Origin: JAKFEW01 sp036675505
GTDB lineage: Bacteria > Cyanobacteriota > Sericytochromatia > S15B-MN24 > JAQBPE01
Reading direction: 5' to 3'
DNA length: 64,000 bases
Assembly: GCA_036675505.1 (NCBI GenBank)
Contig: JAKFEW010000030.1
Span: 1-64,000 of the forward strand
In this document: positions 40,951 to 50,015 of the stretch, one piece after another
How positions within the stretch are numbered: position 1 is the first letter of the stretch
Layout: every line of letters begins with the position of its first letter
Translations under genes and position numbers: made by a program
Notes under the pieces: generated by a model
The model's input: the letters and a program-made list of their open reading frames with translations, nothing else
Databases searched by the model: none
What the model was told of the DNA's origin: nothing

Positions 40951-43311
40951 TCAGGGGGTGATGGTGCGCAGGCGGTGGTTGCCGCCGTCGACCACGATGA
41001 TCTGGTTGTCCTTCGTCACCGCCAGGCCCTGCGGGCCGCGGAAGCGGGCGGTGGCACCGAAGCCGTCGGCATCGCCCGGCGCGCCCTCGCCGCTCGCGCC
41101 CGCCACCTCGGCGCGCGCGCCGCTCGGCGAGAACCGCACCACGCGGTGGTCGCCCGTCGGCTGGTTGTAGGCGCCGGCGCCGTCGTGCGGCTCGGTGACG
41201 TAAACGTTGCCGGCGGCGTCGACCGCGATGCCGGCCGGCTTGTTCGCGAGGCCCAGGGTCACGGGCGAGATCGGGAACGCGGCGTTCGCGACCTCGACCT
41301 TCCAGATGCTGCTGTTCCAGAGGTCCGCGACGTAAAGGAAGCCGTCGGGCCCCATCGCGAGGCCGACCGGGCCGCAGAGCTTGCCGCCGTCGTCGGCCGG
41401 CTCGCCGAGTGAGGTGGTGCAGGCCCGCCCCACGATCGTCGTGACGGGGTGGGTCGGGTCATCCTGGCGGATGCGCCGGATGCGGGAGTTCTCGGCGTCC
41501 GCGACGTACACGTTGAGGTCCTTGTCCACGGCGATGCCCTTCGGGCCGCGGAACCGCGCCGAGGCGCCCGGCCCGTTCGCGTCGCCTGACTCGCCCGCCG
41601 GGGAGCCCGCGAGCGTCTCGACCTTGGCCTGCGGCGTGCCGAGGCCGCTGATCTTGCGCACGCGGTTGCCCGCGTATTCGGTGACGTAGAGGTCGCCGTC
41701 GGCGTCCGCGGCGATGTACTGGAGGTCCGTGAAGAGCGCCTCGAAGGGCGAGCCGTCCTGGTAGCCCGGCACCGAGCCCGCGGCCGTCGAGACCGTGCCG
41801 TCCGGCGCGATCTTGCGGATGCGCAGGTTGCCGTTCTCGGTGACGAAGAGCGTGCCGTCGTCCATCGCGACGACGCCGAGCGGCGCGCGGAACAGCGCCT
41901 TGTCGCGTGCGCCGTCGCGGTAGCCGGGCTCGGCGCCCGCGAAGGCGGTGACCTCGGCCTGGCCCTCGACCACCGCGAAGGTGGTGGAATCCGTGAGCGA
42001 GCCGCTGGCGACCGAAACCGTGAACGCGGGCCCCGCGGCGGAGGCCGTGACCTGGCCCGTCGCCGTGACCGCGACCGAGGCCGCCGAGGCGGTCCAGGCC
42101 ACGGAGGGCGTCAGCACGGGCTGGCCGGCCGTGTCCGTCGCAAGCAGGGTCAGCTGCTTCGCCCGGCCCTTGGCGATCGCCACCGGCTTCGACGTGATCT
42201 CGAGCTTCTGCAACACCTGAAACGGCGTGCCATTGCTGATGATGCCCGCGACCTCCACGATCACGTCGCCGCTGCCCGCGCCGGTGGGCACGGTGGCCGT
42301 GAGGGTGGTTGCGTCGACGCGCTTCGCGTCCGTGGCGGGCGCCCCCTTGAACGTGACCTTGAGGGCGTCGCCCGTGTCCGACGCGAAGTTCGCGCCCGTG
42401 ATGGTGACGAGCGCGCCGGGCGCGGCGTTCGGCGGGTCGACTTTGGTGATCTGCGGCGCCTTGAGCGCCAGCGCGAGCGGCGGCGCGGTGGTCGTTTTCT
42501 GGCTCTCGACCTTCACGTCGTGGATGTTGGCACGCCCGAGCCCGGCCTTGCTCGCGACGATCGAGAAGCTGCCCGCGGGCACCCTGTCCAACGTGTAAGC
42601 GCCCGACGCGTCGGCCTTGGCGACGTAGCTCGTGCCCGGAATGAACACGTCGATGCCCTCGAAGTTCGTCACGGTTGGCGCATCCGGCGCCGTCACCTTG
42701 CCCGTGAGCACGCCCGTCGGCGCGAGCTGCAGCTCGAGGCCGGTCGCGCCGCCCGCCACCTGGAGCTTGATCGCCTTCACGTCGGGCTTCGCGACGGCCT
42801 CGACGTTGAGCGTGCTGCCCGTCGGCGCATCGAGCTTGAAGCGGCCCTCGGCGTCGGTGGTGACGACCAGCTTGGGCGTGGGGTCGCCCTCGATTTCGAG
42901 CACGCGGAAGGGCACGCGGGTCTGGCCGACCAGCGAGCCGCCGCCCGTGGTGACCAGGCCGCCCCCGTTGTTCGACACGAGGCTGCCGCCATTGTTCGAG
43001 ATGACGCCGCCGCCATTGTTCGAAATCAGGAAGCCGCGCACCTCGACGCCCACCGCCGGCTTCCCGTCGATGCCGAGCACGCGGCCCGTGAAGCCGGCCA
43101 CGACGGGTCCCGGGCTCGCGAGGCCCGCGCTCGCCTTGCCCGTAGGCTGCGGCGCAACGGCCCGCGACGGCTCGGTCGAGGGCCGGCCAGGGCCCTTGCC
43201 GGCATCACCCCTGGTGCCCTTGCCGGTCGGCGTGACTTCGGTCGGCGTGTTGCAGCCGGCCGCGACCACCATCGCGAGCAGCGCACCGAGCGCGAGCCGT
43301 CTCGCGTGCAT
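40951..43311 (-). CDS. NHL-propeller lipoprotein (C) with N-N-G-G repeats
   Basis: A 786-residue lipoprotein (signal ending A-A-G-C, Cys20). After a Thr/Lys/Pro linker a carboxypeptidase-regulatory-like strand is interrupted by three copies of (L/V)-(I/V)-S-N-N-G-G-x plus one degenerate copy (residues 95-126). A second regulatory-like domain with F-I-P-G-T-S-Y-V-A-K-A-D follows, then a TIG domain (about 300-375), a Big-2-like domain (375-460), and an NHL propeller (about 465-786). The ATG at 43311 has GGGAGGGA 6 nt upstream; open frame upstream of this is not coding-like. It probably forms an operon with lipoprotein B. Confidence 0.87.
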   Translation of the reverse strand: MHARRLALGALLAMVVAAGCNTPTEVTPTGKGTRGDAGKGPGRPSTEPSRAVAPQPTGKASAGLASPGPVVAGFTGRVLGIDGKPAVGVEVRGFLISNNGGGVISNNGGSLVSNNGGGLVTTGGGSLVGQTRVPFRVLEIEGDPTPKLVVTTDAEGRFKLDAPTGSTLNVEAVAKPDVKAIKLQVAGGATGLELQLAPTGVLTGKVTAPDAPTVTNFEGIDVFIPGTSYVAKADASGAYTLDRVPAGSFSIVASKAGLGRANIHDVKVESQKTTTAPPLALALKAPQITKVDPPNAAPGALVTITGANFASDTGDALKVTFKGAPATDAKRVDATTLTATVPTGAGSGDVIVEVAGIISNGTPFQVLQKLEITSKPVAIAKGRAKQLTLLATDTAGQPVLTPSVAWTASAASVAVTATGQVTASAAGPAFTVSVASGSLTDSTTFAVVEGQAEVTAFAGAEPGYRDGARDKALFRAPLGVVAMDDGTLFVTENGNLRIRKIAPDGTVSTAAGSVPGYQDGSPFEALFTDLQYIAADADGDLYVTEYAGNRVRKISGLGTPQAKVETLAGSPAGESGDANGPGASARFRGPKGIAVDKDLNVYVADAENSRIRRIRQDDPTHPVTTIVGRACTTSLGEPADDGGKLCGPVGLAMGPDGFLYVADLWNSSIWKVEVANAAFPISPVTLGLANKPAGIAVDAAGNVYVTEPHDGAGAYNQPTGDHRVVRFSPSGARAEVAGASGEGAPGDADGFGATARFRGPQGLAVTKDNQIIVVDGGNHRLRTITP
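42934..43029 (-). repeat. Coding tandem repeat, four 24-bp units (N-N-G-G)
   Basis: Four 24-bp units encode L-I-S-N-N-G-G-G, V-I-S-N-N-G-G-S, L-V-S-N-N-G-G-G and the degenerate L-V-T-T-G-G-G-S. Same 8-residue period and core as the array at 27045-27164. Confidence 0.85.
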
Positions 43312-43394
43312 GTGCTTCCCTCCCATCGGGCCGAGCCCGTCAGGGGCAGCATACCCGGCTGAAATGGCCCGGAAACGGGCAATCAGCGGGGACG

Positions 43395-44696
43395 CTACGG
43401 GTAAAGGCCCCGCATGGACGCGGCCTCGTAGAGGTGCCCCACGGCCTCGAGGTGCGCGGCTTCGCGCAACGAAAGCTTGTCCCGCTCGGCGCGCGAGGAA
43501 ACCTTGCGCCAGGCGCGCATCAGCAGCGCCTTGAGGCGAGAGATGACCTCCTCTTCGGTCCAGAAGAGGTGGCTGTTGTCCTGCACCCATTCAAAGTAGC
43601 CGACGATCGCGCCGCCCGCGTTCGCGAGCAGGTCCGGCACCACGTCGATGCCACGCTCGGCGAGGATGCGGTCCGCTTCAGGGGTCACGGGCATATTGGC
43701 GCCCTCGACGATCACGCCGGCCTGGATTTGGCCCGCGTTGCTGCGCGTAATCTGGCACGAGAGCGACGCCGGGATCAGCACGTCGACCGGCTGGATGAGC
43801 AGCGCCTGCTCGTCGATGGGCTGGCCGCCCTGGAAGCCGGCGATCAGCCGGTGCTCCTGCACATGCTTGAGCAGCGCCACGATGTCGAGGCCGTTGGGGT
43901 CGTAGAGGCCGCCCGAGCGATCGCTCACGCCGACGACGATTGCGCCGTCGCGGTGAAGCAGCTGGGCCGCCACGCGGCCGAGCTTGCCGAAGCCTTCGAT
44001 CGTGACCTTCACGCCATGCACCTCGCGGTTCTTCGCGCGAAGGTATTCGTGGACCAAAATATAGACGCCGCGGCCTGCCGCGTCGCCGGCGCCCTGCGTC
44101 CCGCCGACGACCAGCGGCTTGCCCGTCACCGCACCTGGCACGGCGTAGCCACGGTTCACGCTGATGGTGTCCATCATCCAGGCCATTTCACGCTCGCTGG
44201 TGCTGACGTCGGGGCGCGGGATGTCGCGGTGGGGATCGAAGACCGTGATCATGTCCGAGGTGTAGCGGCGCGTCATGCGCTCGAGCTCACCTTCGGAGAG
44301 CGTATACGGATCGACGGTGATGCCGCCCTTGGCACCGCCGAACGGGATGCCGAGCAGCGCGCACTGCCAGGTCATCAACATGGAAAGGGCCGTGATGATG
44401 TCGAGATCGACCTCGGGGTGATAGCGCACGCCACCGTAGTAGGGGCCGAGGATGTTCGAGTGCTCGACGCGGTAGCCCGGGAACACCTCGATTTCGCCCG
44501 TGTCCATGCGCACGGGCGAGAAGGTCTGGACGACCTTGTTGGGCGCGAAGATCCAGTCTCGCGCATGCGCCGGCATGCCGATTTGCTCGCCGCTCAGGTC
44601 CAGGCGCAGGCGGGCCTGGCCCAGCAGGTCCTTGCGGCCCTTGTATTGAATGGGCAAGCGGCTCGCGGCGCGCGGGGTTTCGAGGGTGTCGCTCAT
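43395..44696 (-). CDS. Glu/Leu/Phe/Val dehydrogenase, glutamate dehydrogenase type
   Basis: A 433-residue cytosolic enzyme interconverting glutamate and 2-oxoglutarate plus ammonia. Family features are G-P-Y-Y-G-G-V-R-Y-H near residues 84-93, the catalytic-Lys motif P-F-G-G-A-K-G-G-I (K123), a Rossmann motif G-F-G-K-L-G, and A-N-A-G-G-A-I-V-G-Y-F-E-W near the C-terminus. Length and motifs fit hexameric NAD-type GDH, though a branched-chain amino-acid dehydrogenase cannot be excluded. The ATG at 44696 has AGGAG about 8 nt upstream. It could serve nitrogen assimilation from the ureide pathway. Confidence 0.9.
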   Translation of the reverse strand: MSDTLETPRAASRLPIQYKGRKDLLGQARLRLDLSGEQIGMPAHARDWIFAPNKVVQTFSPVRMDTGEIEVFPGYRVEHSNILGPYYGGVRYHPEVDLDIITALSMLMTWQCALLGIPFGGAKGGITVDPYTLSEGELERMTRRYTSDMITVFDPHRDIPRPDVSTSEREMAWMMDTISVNRGYAVPGAVTGKPLVVGGTQGAGDAAGRGVYILVHEYLRAKNREVHGVKVTIEGFGKLGRVAAQLLHRDGAIVVGVSDRSGGLYDPNGLDIVALLKHVQEHRLIAGFQGGQPIDEQALLIQPVDVLIPASLSCQITRSNAGQIQAGVIVEGANMPVTPEADRILAERGIDVVPDLLANAGGAIVGYFEWVQDNSHLFWTEEEVISRLKALLMRAWRKVSSRAERDKLSLREAAHLEAVGHLYEAASMRGLYP

Positions 44697-44738
44697 CGTC
44701 GGGCTCCTGGCTGCCAATATAGCATATGGCCGGCATGT

Positions 44739-44744
44739 TAGAAT
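44739..44744 (+). promoter_or_regulatory. -10-like TAGAAT upstream of hypothetical gene
   Basis: TAGAAT followed by ggcgcc lies 40 nt before the ATG at 44785, in the space between divergent genes. On the other strand the same AT-rich patch (aatatagcatat, 44717-44728) may serve the glutamate dehydrogenase gene. Confidence 0.4.
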
Positions 44745-44784
44745 GGCGCCGCACCCCGCCTTGCCCCCTATCAAGGACACCGCC

Positions 44785-45195
44785 ATGGCCGAAGCCCACG
44801 CCGACCACCTGACCGAGCTGAACATCCGCCTGCAAGACGGCACGCTCCTCACCCTGCGCCGCGATGAGCACGACCGCTTGATCGCGACGGCGTTCGCGCC
44901 CGAGGGCAACAAGTATCACGCCACCTACGTCGCTTCGGGCGGCACGCTGCGGGGCTTCGGCCCCTGGCCGAGCTGGGACGCGAGCCGCCGCACCACCACG
45001 CTGACCCTGCCCGACGATGAGTCCGGCCTGTTCGAGCCCGAGCGCCTGTTCGTGCTGCGCGAGCAGTACGCCTATCTCGCCGGCGAGGGCGTGACGGAGA
45101 CGGCGAAGTACGCCTCGCTCGGCCCGATCGACAGGGCCTGGTGGTCAGGCACCGAACACATCGTCCAGGCCCGCCAGCACACCTCCAAGCACTAA
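44785..45195 (+). CDS. Hypothetical cytosolic protein
   Basis: A 136-residue mildly acidic product, beta-rich in the first half, with no signal, membrane span or recognised domain. An AAGGA Shine-Dalgarno lies about 7 nt before the ATG at 44785. It is divergent from glutamate dehydrogenase and followed by dispersed repeat copy C. Confidence 0.6.
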   Translation: MAEAHADHLTELNIRLQDGTLLTLRRDEHDRLIATAFAPEGNKYHATYVASGGTLRGFGPWPSWDASRRTTTLTLPDDESGLFEPERLFVLREQYAYLAGEGVTETAKYASLGPIDRAWWSGTEHIVQARQHTSKH

Positions 45196-45220
45196 CGCCA
45201 GGTACTGTCCTGTCGAGTGA

Positions 45221-45345
45221 GGCCCCAGGCGAAGCGGGATCTGGATTCCCTGGGTGGGGTGGGTGGGCGGGGCGGCTGGAAGCGGCCGAAGGCCCTGAAG
45301 GGCGACGCCCCACTTCTTGGCAAGTGGGGCGTCACCGGGGGATTG
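45221..45345 (+). repeat. Dispersed hairpin repeat, copy C
   Basis: The longest copy. 45221-45283 matches copy B, and 45247-45285 shares tccctgggtggg and ggggcggctggaa with copy A. It contains ggccgaaggcc and ends in a perfect hairpin at 45304-45333 (12-bp arms gacgccccactt / aagtggggcgtc, 6-base loop). It fills the 249-bp gap between the hypothetical gene and the Nudix gene; the frame of the Nudix gene runs open through it, which would give a false N-terminal extension. Confidence 0.65.
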
Positions 45346-45444
45346 GGTACCTGTGTGTGGTGGTTTCCGGCGTCCGCCGGCAAGGCCATCGTAGGCCATG
45401 TGGAGCCTGGGAAAATAGGATCTGTGTCACATCCGGAGGATGGC

Positions 45445-46110
45445 GTGTCGAGCGGATTCCCAGCACAAACCCTGGTAGATCGGCTGGCGGCCTGGCTGGC
45501 CGCCCGGCCTCGCCGGGAAATGCCGCCCGATGGTCGTCCAGCGGCCGTCTTGGTGCCGATCTTCGAGCGGGACGAGGCCTGGTGGGTGCTGCTCACCCAG
45601 CGCACCGAGACCGTCGGCACGCACCAGGGCCAGATTTGCTTCCCCGGCGGGCGCCACGAGCCCGGCGACGAGACCCTGGCGGCCACGGCGCTGCGCGAGA
45701 GCCAGGAGGAAATCGGGCTCGACCCGAACGCGGTCTGCCTGCTCGGTCCGCTCGACGACCATGCCACGGTCTTCGGCGTTCGCATCAGCCCCTACCTCGG
45801 CTTGATTCCGGCCGGCTACCCGTTTCGCCCGGCGCCCGACGAGGTGGCGGCGCTGATCGAGCTGCCGCTCGCGTTCTTCGCGGACCCCGCCAACCGCCGC
45901 ATCGAGCTGTTCCCGATGGCGGGCGGCGGCTACCGCGAGGTGCATTTCTTCGACCGTGACCCGGACCCGCCGGTGTGGGGCGCGACGGCCCGCATCCTGG
46001 CCCTCTGGTTCGACGCGCTCGCGGCCGACCCGGGCGAGGGGCGGGCATTGCTCGAAACGCTGACAGGTGGCGCGGGCACGCCGCTTGACGGGGATCGGGG
46101 CGAGGCGTAA
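45445..46110 (+). CDS. Nudix hydrolase, CoA pyrophosphatase (NudL) type
   Basis: A 221-residue protein. The CoA-type (UPF0035) motif L-L-T-Q-R...H-x-G-Q-I-C-F-P-G-G-R precedes the Nudix box at residues 69-92, with the R-E-S-Q-E-E-I-G-L core. The eight-residue spacing before R-E is that of NudL rather than MutT. It should cleave CoA or acyl-CoA to 4'-phosphopantetheine and 3',5'-ADP. The GTG at 45445 has GGAGGA 4-5 nt upstream; longer starts run into the dispersed repeat. lipA follows after 75 bp. Confidence 0.87.
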   Translation: MSSGFPAQTLVDRLAAWLAARPRREMPPDGRPAAVLVPIFERDEAWWVLLTQRTETVGTHQGQICFPGGRHEPGDETLAATALRESQEEIGLDPNAVCLLGPLDDHATVFGVRISPYLGLIPAGYPFRPAPDEVAALIELPLAFFADPANRRIELFPMAGGGYREVHFFDRDPDPPVWGATARILALWFDALAADPGEGRALLETLTGGAGTPLDGDRGEA

Positions 46111-46185
46111 GCTGATTCCCTGACCGTAGCACCGCCCAGCCCCCCTCGGGTCTCGTGGATGCGGCTCTCACCAGGAAGTCCGGCC

Positions 46186-47088
46186 ATGACCATGTATCCC
46201 TCGTCCCCCAAGCCCGAGTGGCTGAAGGTCCGTCTGCCCGCAGGCGAGCGCTACAACGCCATCAAGGGCCGCATGCGCGAGCTCGGCCTCGCGACCGTGT
46301 GCGAAGAGGCGCGCTGCCCGAACATCGCGGAATGCTGGGGCGGCGGCACGGCCACGATCATGGTCATGGGCGACACCTGCACACGCGGCTGCCGCTTCTG
46401 CGCCGTGAAGACCAACCGGAATGGGCAGCCGCTCGACCCGGAGGAGCCCGCCAAGGTCGCCGGCATGCTCGCCGACCTCGACCTCGAGTACATCGTGATC
46501 ACCTCCGTCGACCGCGACGACCTCGCAGACCAGGGCGCGGGCCACTTCGCCGCCGTCATCCGCGCGGTGAAGGCGCGGCGCCCCGATATGCTCGTCGAGG
46601 TGCTGATCCCGGACTTCCGCGGCGACCTGGATTTGGTGGCGACGGTCGTCGCCGCGAAGCCCGACGTCATCGCGCACAACGTCGAGACCATCGAGCGCCT
46701 CACGCCGCGCGTGCGCGACCCGCGCGCCGGCTACCGCCAATCGCTCGAGGTGCTGCGGCATATGAAGGCGATCGATCCGGCCATCGCGACCAAGACGTCC
46801 CTGATGGTGGGCCTCGGCGAGACCTACGAGGAAATCACGCAGGCGCTGCACGACCTGCGCGCCGTCGACTGCGAGATCGTGACCTTCGGCCAGTACCTGC
46901 AGCCCACCCAGAAGCACCTCAAGGTCGAAGAGTACGTGCACCCGGACACCTTCAAGGCCTACGAGCACCTGGGCAAGGCCCTCGGCTTCCGCTACGTGGC
47001 CTCGGGCCCGCTGGTGCGCAGCTCGTACAAGGCCGGCGAGCTGTTCATCAAGGGCATGATCGCCGAACGCCGCCTGACGGCTTCGTAG
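46186..47088 (+). CDS. lipA: Lipoyl synthase
   Basis: Radical-SAM enzyme inserting two sulfurs into octanoyl groups on lipoyl domains. Both Fe-S clusters are accounted for: auxiliary cluster C39-x4-C44-x5-C50 and radical-SAM C65-x3-C69-x2-C72. The C-terminal R-S-S-Y-K-A-G-E supplies the conserved Arg-Ser-Ser-Tyr ligand. At 300 residues the length is normal. The ATG at 46186 has AGGA upstream. It lies directly before the 2-oxoacid dehydrogenase genes whose E2 it modifies; lipB, supplying octanoyl groups, is 10 kb downstream. Confidence 0.96.
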   Translation: MTMYPSSPKPEWLKVRLPAGERYNAIKGRMRELGLATVCEEARCPNIAECWGGGTATIMVMGDTCTRGCRFCAVKTNRNGQPLDPEEPAKVAGMLADLDLEYIVITSVDRDDLADQGAGHFAAVIRAVKARRPDMLVEVLIPDFRGDLDLVATVVAAKPDVIAHNVETIERLTPRVRDPRAGYRQSLEVLRHMKAIDPAIATKTSLMVGLGETYEEITQALHDLRAVDCEIVTFGQYLQPTQKHLKVEEYVHPDTFKAYEHLGKALGFRYVASGPLVRSSYKAGELFIKGMIAERRLTAS

Positions 47089-47098
47089 GGGAGACGCG

Positions 47099-48073
47099 AT
47101 GCCCACGATGAACATCATCCAGGCCGTCAACGACGCGCTGCGGCTGGAAATGCGCCGCGACGATCGCGTGATCGTGCTCGGCGAGGACGTGGGCCGGTTC
47201 GGCGGCGTCTTCCGTGCAACCACCGGGCTCCAGGAGGAGTTCGGCGTGGGCCGCGTGGTCGACACGCCGCTCGCGGAGAACGGCATCATCGGCGCGGCGA
47301 TCGGCATGGCCCTCTACGGCTTGAAGCCGGTGCCAGAGATGCAGTTCTCGGACTTCGCCTACCCGGCCTTCGACCAGCTCACCAACGAGCTCGCGAAGTT
47401 CCGCTATCGCTCCGGCGGCCAGTACACATGCCCGATGGTGGTGCGCATGCCGGTGGGCGGGGGCATCAAGGGCGGACACTACCACTCCCAACACCCCGAA
47501 GCCTACTACACCCACACGGCCGGCCTCTCGGTGGTCTGCCCCTCGAACCCGCATGACGCCAAGGGCCTGCTCACGAGCGCGATCCGCGGCGACGACCCGG
47601 TCATCTTCATGGAGCCGAAACGGGTCTACCGCGCCGCCAGGGGCGAGGTGCCCGAAGGCAGCTACACGCTGCCGATCGGCCAGGCGAAGGTCCTGCGCGA
47701 GGGTCGTGGCGTCACGGTGCTCACCTGGGGGGCCGTCACCCACACCGTGATCGAGGCGGTCACGGCCGCGGAGCAGCAAGGCGTCGACGCCGAGGTGATC
47801 GACCTGCGCACGCTGATCCCGCTCGACATCGACACGGTGGTGCGCTCGGTCGAGAAGACCGGCCGCTGCGTGATCGTCCATGAGGCGCCGCGCACCAGCG
47901 GCTTCGGCGCCGAGCTCGCGGCGCTCGTCGCCGAACACGCATTCCTCCACCTGGAGGCGCCCATCCTCCGCGTGACGGGCTACGATACGCCTTTCCCATA
48001 CACACTCGAGCACGAGTACATGCCCGACGTCCCGCGCATCCTCGATGCGTTGGTCCGAACGACGACGTTCTAA
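47099..48073 (+). CDS. 2-oxoacid dehydrogenase E1 component, beta subunit
   Basis: A 324-residue E1-beta subunit of the pyruvate/branched-chain 2-oxoacid dehydrogenase family. The thiamine-diphosphate-side motif is G-E-D-V-G-R-F-G-G-V-F. V-D-T-P-L-A-E-N-G-I-I-G-A-A-I-G-M follows, with the conserved Glu, then the G-G-H-Y-H-S-Q-H-P-E loop with the catalytic His. The F-M-E-P-K-R-x-Y-R segment fits the branched-chain (BkdAB) type best. GGGGAG precedes the ATG. The usual alpha subunit is not next to it and is not in the window. Confidence 0.92.
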   Translation: MPTMNIIQAVNDALRLEMRRDDRVIVLGEDVGRFGGVFRATTGLQEEFGVGRVVDTPLAENGIIGAAIGMALYGLKPVPEMQFSDFAYPAFDQLTNELAKFRYRSGGQYTCPMVVRMPVGGGIKGGHYHSQHPEAYYTHTAGLSVVCPSNPHDAKGLLTSAIRGDDPVIFMEPKRVYRAARGEVPEGSYTLPIGQAKVLREGRGVTVLTWGAVTHTVIEAVTAAEQQGVDAEVIDLRTLIPLDIDTVVRSVEKTGRCVIVHEAPRTSGFGAELAALVAEHAFLHLEAPILRVTGYDTPFPYTLEHEYMPDVPRILDALVRTTTF

Positions 48074-48090
48074 CTTCGAAGGAGCCTTTC

Positions 48091-49422
48091 ATGAGCCATG
48101 TGACCCTGGTCGAGACCAAGCCCGGCGAGTTCGAGTTTCGCCTGCCGGACATCGGCGAAGGCGTCGTCGAGGGCGAGATCGTGAAGTGGCTCGTCAAGGA
48201 AGGCGACACCGTCAAGGAAGACCAGCCGGTCGTCGAAATCATGACGGACAAGGCCACCGTCGAGATCCCGAGCCCCAAGTCCGGCACGATCGTGAAGCGT
48301 TACTGGGAAGAGGGGCAGATTTGCCCCGTCGGCCAGGCGCTCGTGTTGATCGCGGCCGCCGGCAGCCCCCCGGCCCAGCTCGCGCCCGCGGCGCCGGCCA
48401 CCGATGCCAAGCCGGGCGCCAAGACCGAGCCCTCGCCCACCTTGACGAGCAAAGCCGCGGATGCGGGTGCCGGCGCGGCACCGCAAGCCCCCGCTACCAA
48501 CGGCAATGGCCACGCGGTCGCGCGGCCCGACGGCCAGAAGGCGCTCGCGGCCCCCGCCACCCGCAAGCTCGCGCGCGACCTGGGCGTCGACATCCACGCG
48601 GTGGCCGGCAGCGGCCCGCATGGCCGCGTCACCCAGGACGACGTGCGTGGCTTCCAGCCCGGTGGCCAGGCGCAGGCCGCACCGGCGACGGCGGCGGCAC
48701 CCCGCGTGGGCGGCGCCGAGCAAGAGGAGCGCCGGCCGCTGCGCGGCCTGCGCCGCAAGATCGCCGAGAAGATGGTGCAGTCTGCCTTCACGGCGCCACA
48801 CGTCACCACGTTCGATGAGGTCGACTTGACCGCGCTCGTCGCGATGCGCGCCCGCATGAAGCCCAAGGCCGAGGCGCTGGGGGTGAAGCTCAGCTACATG
48901 CCCTTCTTCATGAAGGCCGTGATCGCGGCGCTGCGCCAGTTCCCGCTCTTCAACGCGAGCCTCGACGACGCGACCAAGGAGGTCGTGGTCAAGCACTACG
49001 TCCACCTCGGCTTCGCGGCCGCGACCGACAACGGTCTGCTGGTGCCGGTCGTAAAGCACGCGGACCAGAAGAGCATCCTCACGATCGCCCGCGAGATGGG
49101 CGAGATCGCCGCGCGCACCCGCGCAGGCAAGGCCACCGCCGACGAGCTCAGCGGGAGCACCTTCACGATCTCGAACGTGGGCGCGATCGGCGGCCTCTTC
49201 GCCACGCCGATCATCAACCACCCCGAGGTCGCGATCCTGGGCGTGAACGCGCTCAAGAAGCGCGCGGTGGTGATGCCGGACGGCACGATCCAGGCGCGCG
49301 ACATGATGTACCTCGGCCTCTCGTTCGACCACCGCGTGAACGACGGCGCCGAGGCCGTGCAGTTCCTCAACACGGTGATCGCCTATCTCCAGGATCCGGA
49401 GCTGCTGCTCCTGGAGATGTAG
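48091..49422 (+). CDS. 2-oxoacid dehydrogenase E2, dihydrolipoamide acyltransferase
   Basis: A 443-residue E2 core protein. Domains: one lipoyl domain (about 14-88) with the lipoylated Lys in M-T-D-K-A (K54); an Ala/Pro linker; a peripheral subunit-binding domain (P-A-T-R-K-L-A-R-D-L-G-V-D to T-Q-D-D-V, about 152-188); and the catalytic domain with the active site D-H-R-V-N-D-G (H414, D418). A single lipoyl domain fits the branched-chain type. AAGGAG lies before the ATG. It follows E1-beta by 17 bp. Confidence 0.95.
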   Translation: MSHVTLVETKPGEFEFRLPDIGEGVVEGEIVKWLVKEGDTVKEDQPVVEIMTDKATVEIPSPKSGTIVKRYWEEGQICPVGQALVLIAAAGSPPAQLAPAAPATDAKPGAKTEPSPTLTSKAADAGAGAAPQAPATNGNGHAVARPDGQKALAAPATRKLARDLGVDIHAVAGSGPHGRVTQDDVRGFQPGGQAQAAPATAAAPRVGGAEQEERRPLRGLRRKIAEKMVQSAFTAPHVTTFDEVDLTALVAMRARMKPKAEALGVKLSYMPFFMKAVIAALRQFPLFNASLDDATKEVVVKHYVHLGFAAATDNGLLVPVVKHADQKSILTIAREMGEIAARTRAGKATADELSGSTFTISNVGAIGGLFATPIINHPEVAILGVNALKKRAVVMPDGTIQARDMMYLGLSFDHRVNDGAEAVQFLNTVIAYLQDPELLLLEM

Positions 49423-49423
49423 G

Positions 49424-49999
49424 ATGCGGGCCGGGGTCCTCCGGGCCGCCGCCGCGCTCGCGATCGCGAGCGCCCCGGCCGGCTGCTGGAACGACCCCGA
49501 CCCGTTCCCCTATGCGATCGAGAGCCTGGCCGTGCTGCCCGCCGAGATCCGCCCGTACGATCGCCTCGGCGCGCAGATCGCGGGCGATCAGCTGACGGCG
49601 GCGTTGCAGGCCCGAACCTCGTTCCGGGTGGTGCCGGCGCAGAGCGTCGCGCGCATCCTCTCGGAGCCGGGAGGGCGGGCGCTGTTCGACCGCTTCCGCA
49701 CCCAGGCGCTGGCGGTCGGCGCGATCACCCCGGATCTGTCGCTCGTGCTCGCCCAGCGCGTGGCCGCAGGCGGCCTGGTCTTCACCGCGATCTCGGCTGG
49801 CCTGCGTGGCGGCGCCGGCGGCGACGCGGCCGTGGTGATATCGGTCTTCGAAGCCGCCACCGGCTACAAGGTCTGGACCAACAGCCGGCGCCGGGCCTTC
49901 CAGGGCGCGCCCGGCGAGCCCGCGTTCTCCCGCACGGTCGGCGCGATGATCGACGAGATCGTCGACGACATGCCGCGCCCGCGGGGAGACGAGCCATGA
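49424..49999 (+). CDS. CsgG/TolB-like lipoprotein (1)
   Basis: A 191-residue product with a lipoprotein signal ending P-A-G-C (Cys21). The mature part reads S-L-A-V-L-P-A-E near the start, an amphipathic helix with L-T-A-A-L-Q, F-R-V-V-P, and later a strand V-V-I-S-V-F-E-A-A-T-G-Y-K-V-W. That order fits the CsgG/TolB-N/LpoB fold. The ATG overlaps the end of the E2 gene region with 1 bp between. A second protein of the same outline follows. Role unknown. Confidence 0.6.
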   Translation: MRAGVLRAAAALAIASAPAGCWNDPDPFPYAIESLAVLPAEIRPYDRLGAQIAGDQLTAALQARTSFRVVPAQSVARILSEPGGRALFDRFRTQALAVGAITPDLSLVLAQRVAAGGLVFTAISAGLRGGAGGDAAVVISVFEAATGYKVWTNSRRRAFQGAPGEPAFSRTVGAMIDEIVDDMPRPRGDEP

Positions 50000-50015
50000 C
50001 GAGAGGAGCTGCGCC

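Noticed and set aside
45217..45444. N-terminal extension of the Nudix protein
   Set aside because: The region is dispersed repeat copy C with a strong hairpin; a good Shine-Dalgarno exists only before the GTG at 45445.
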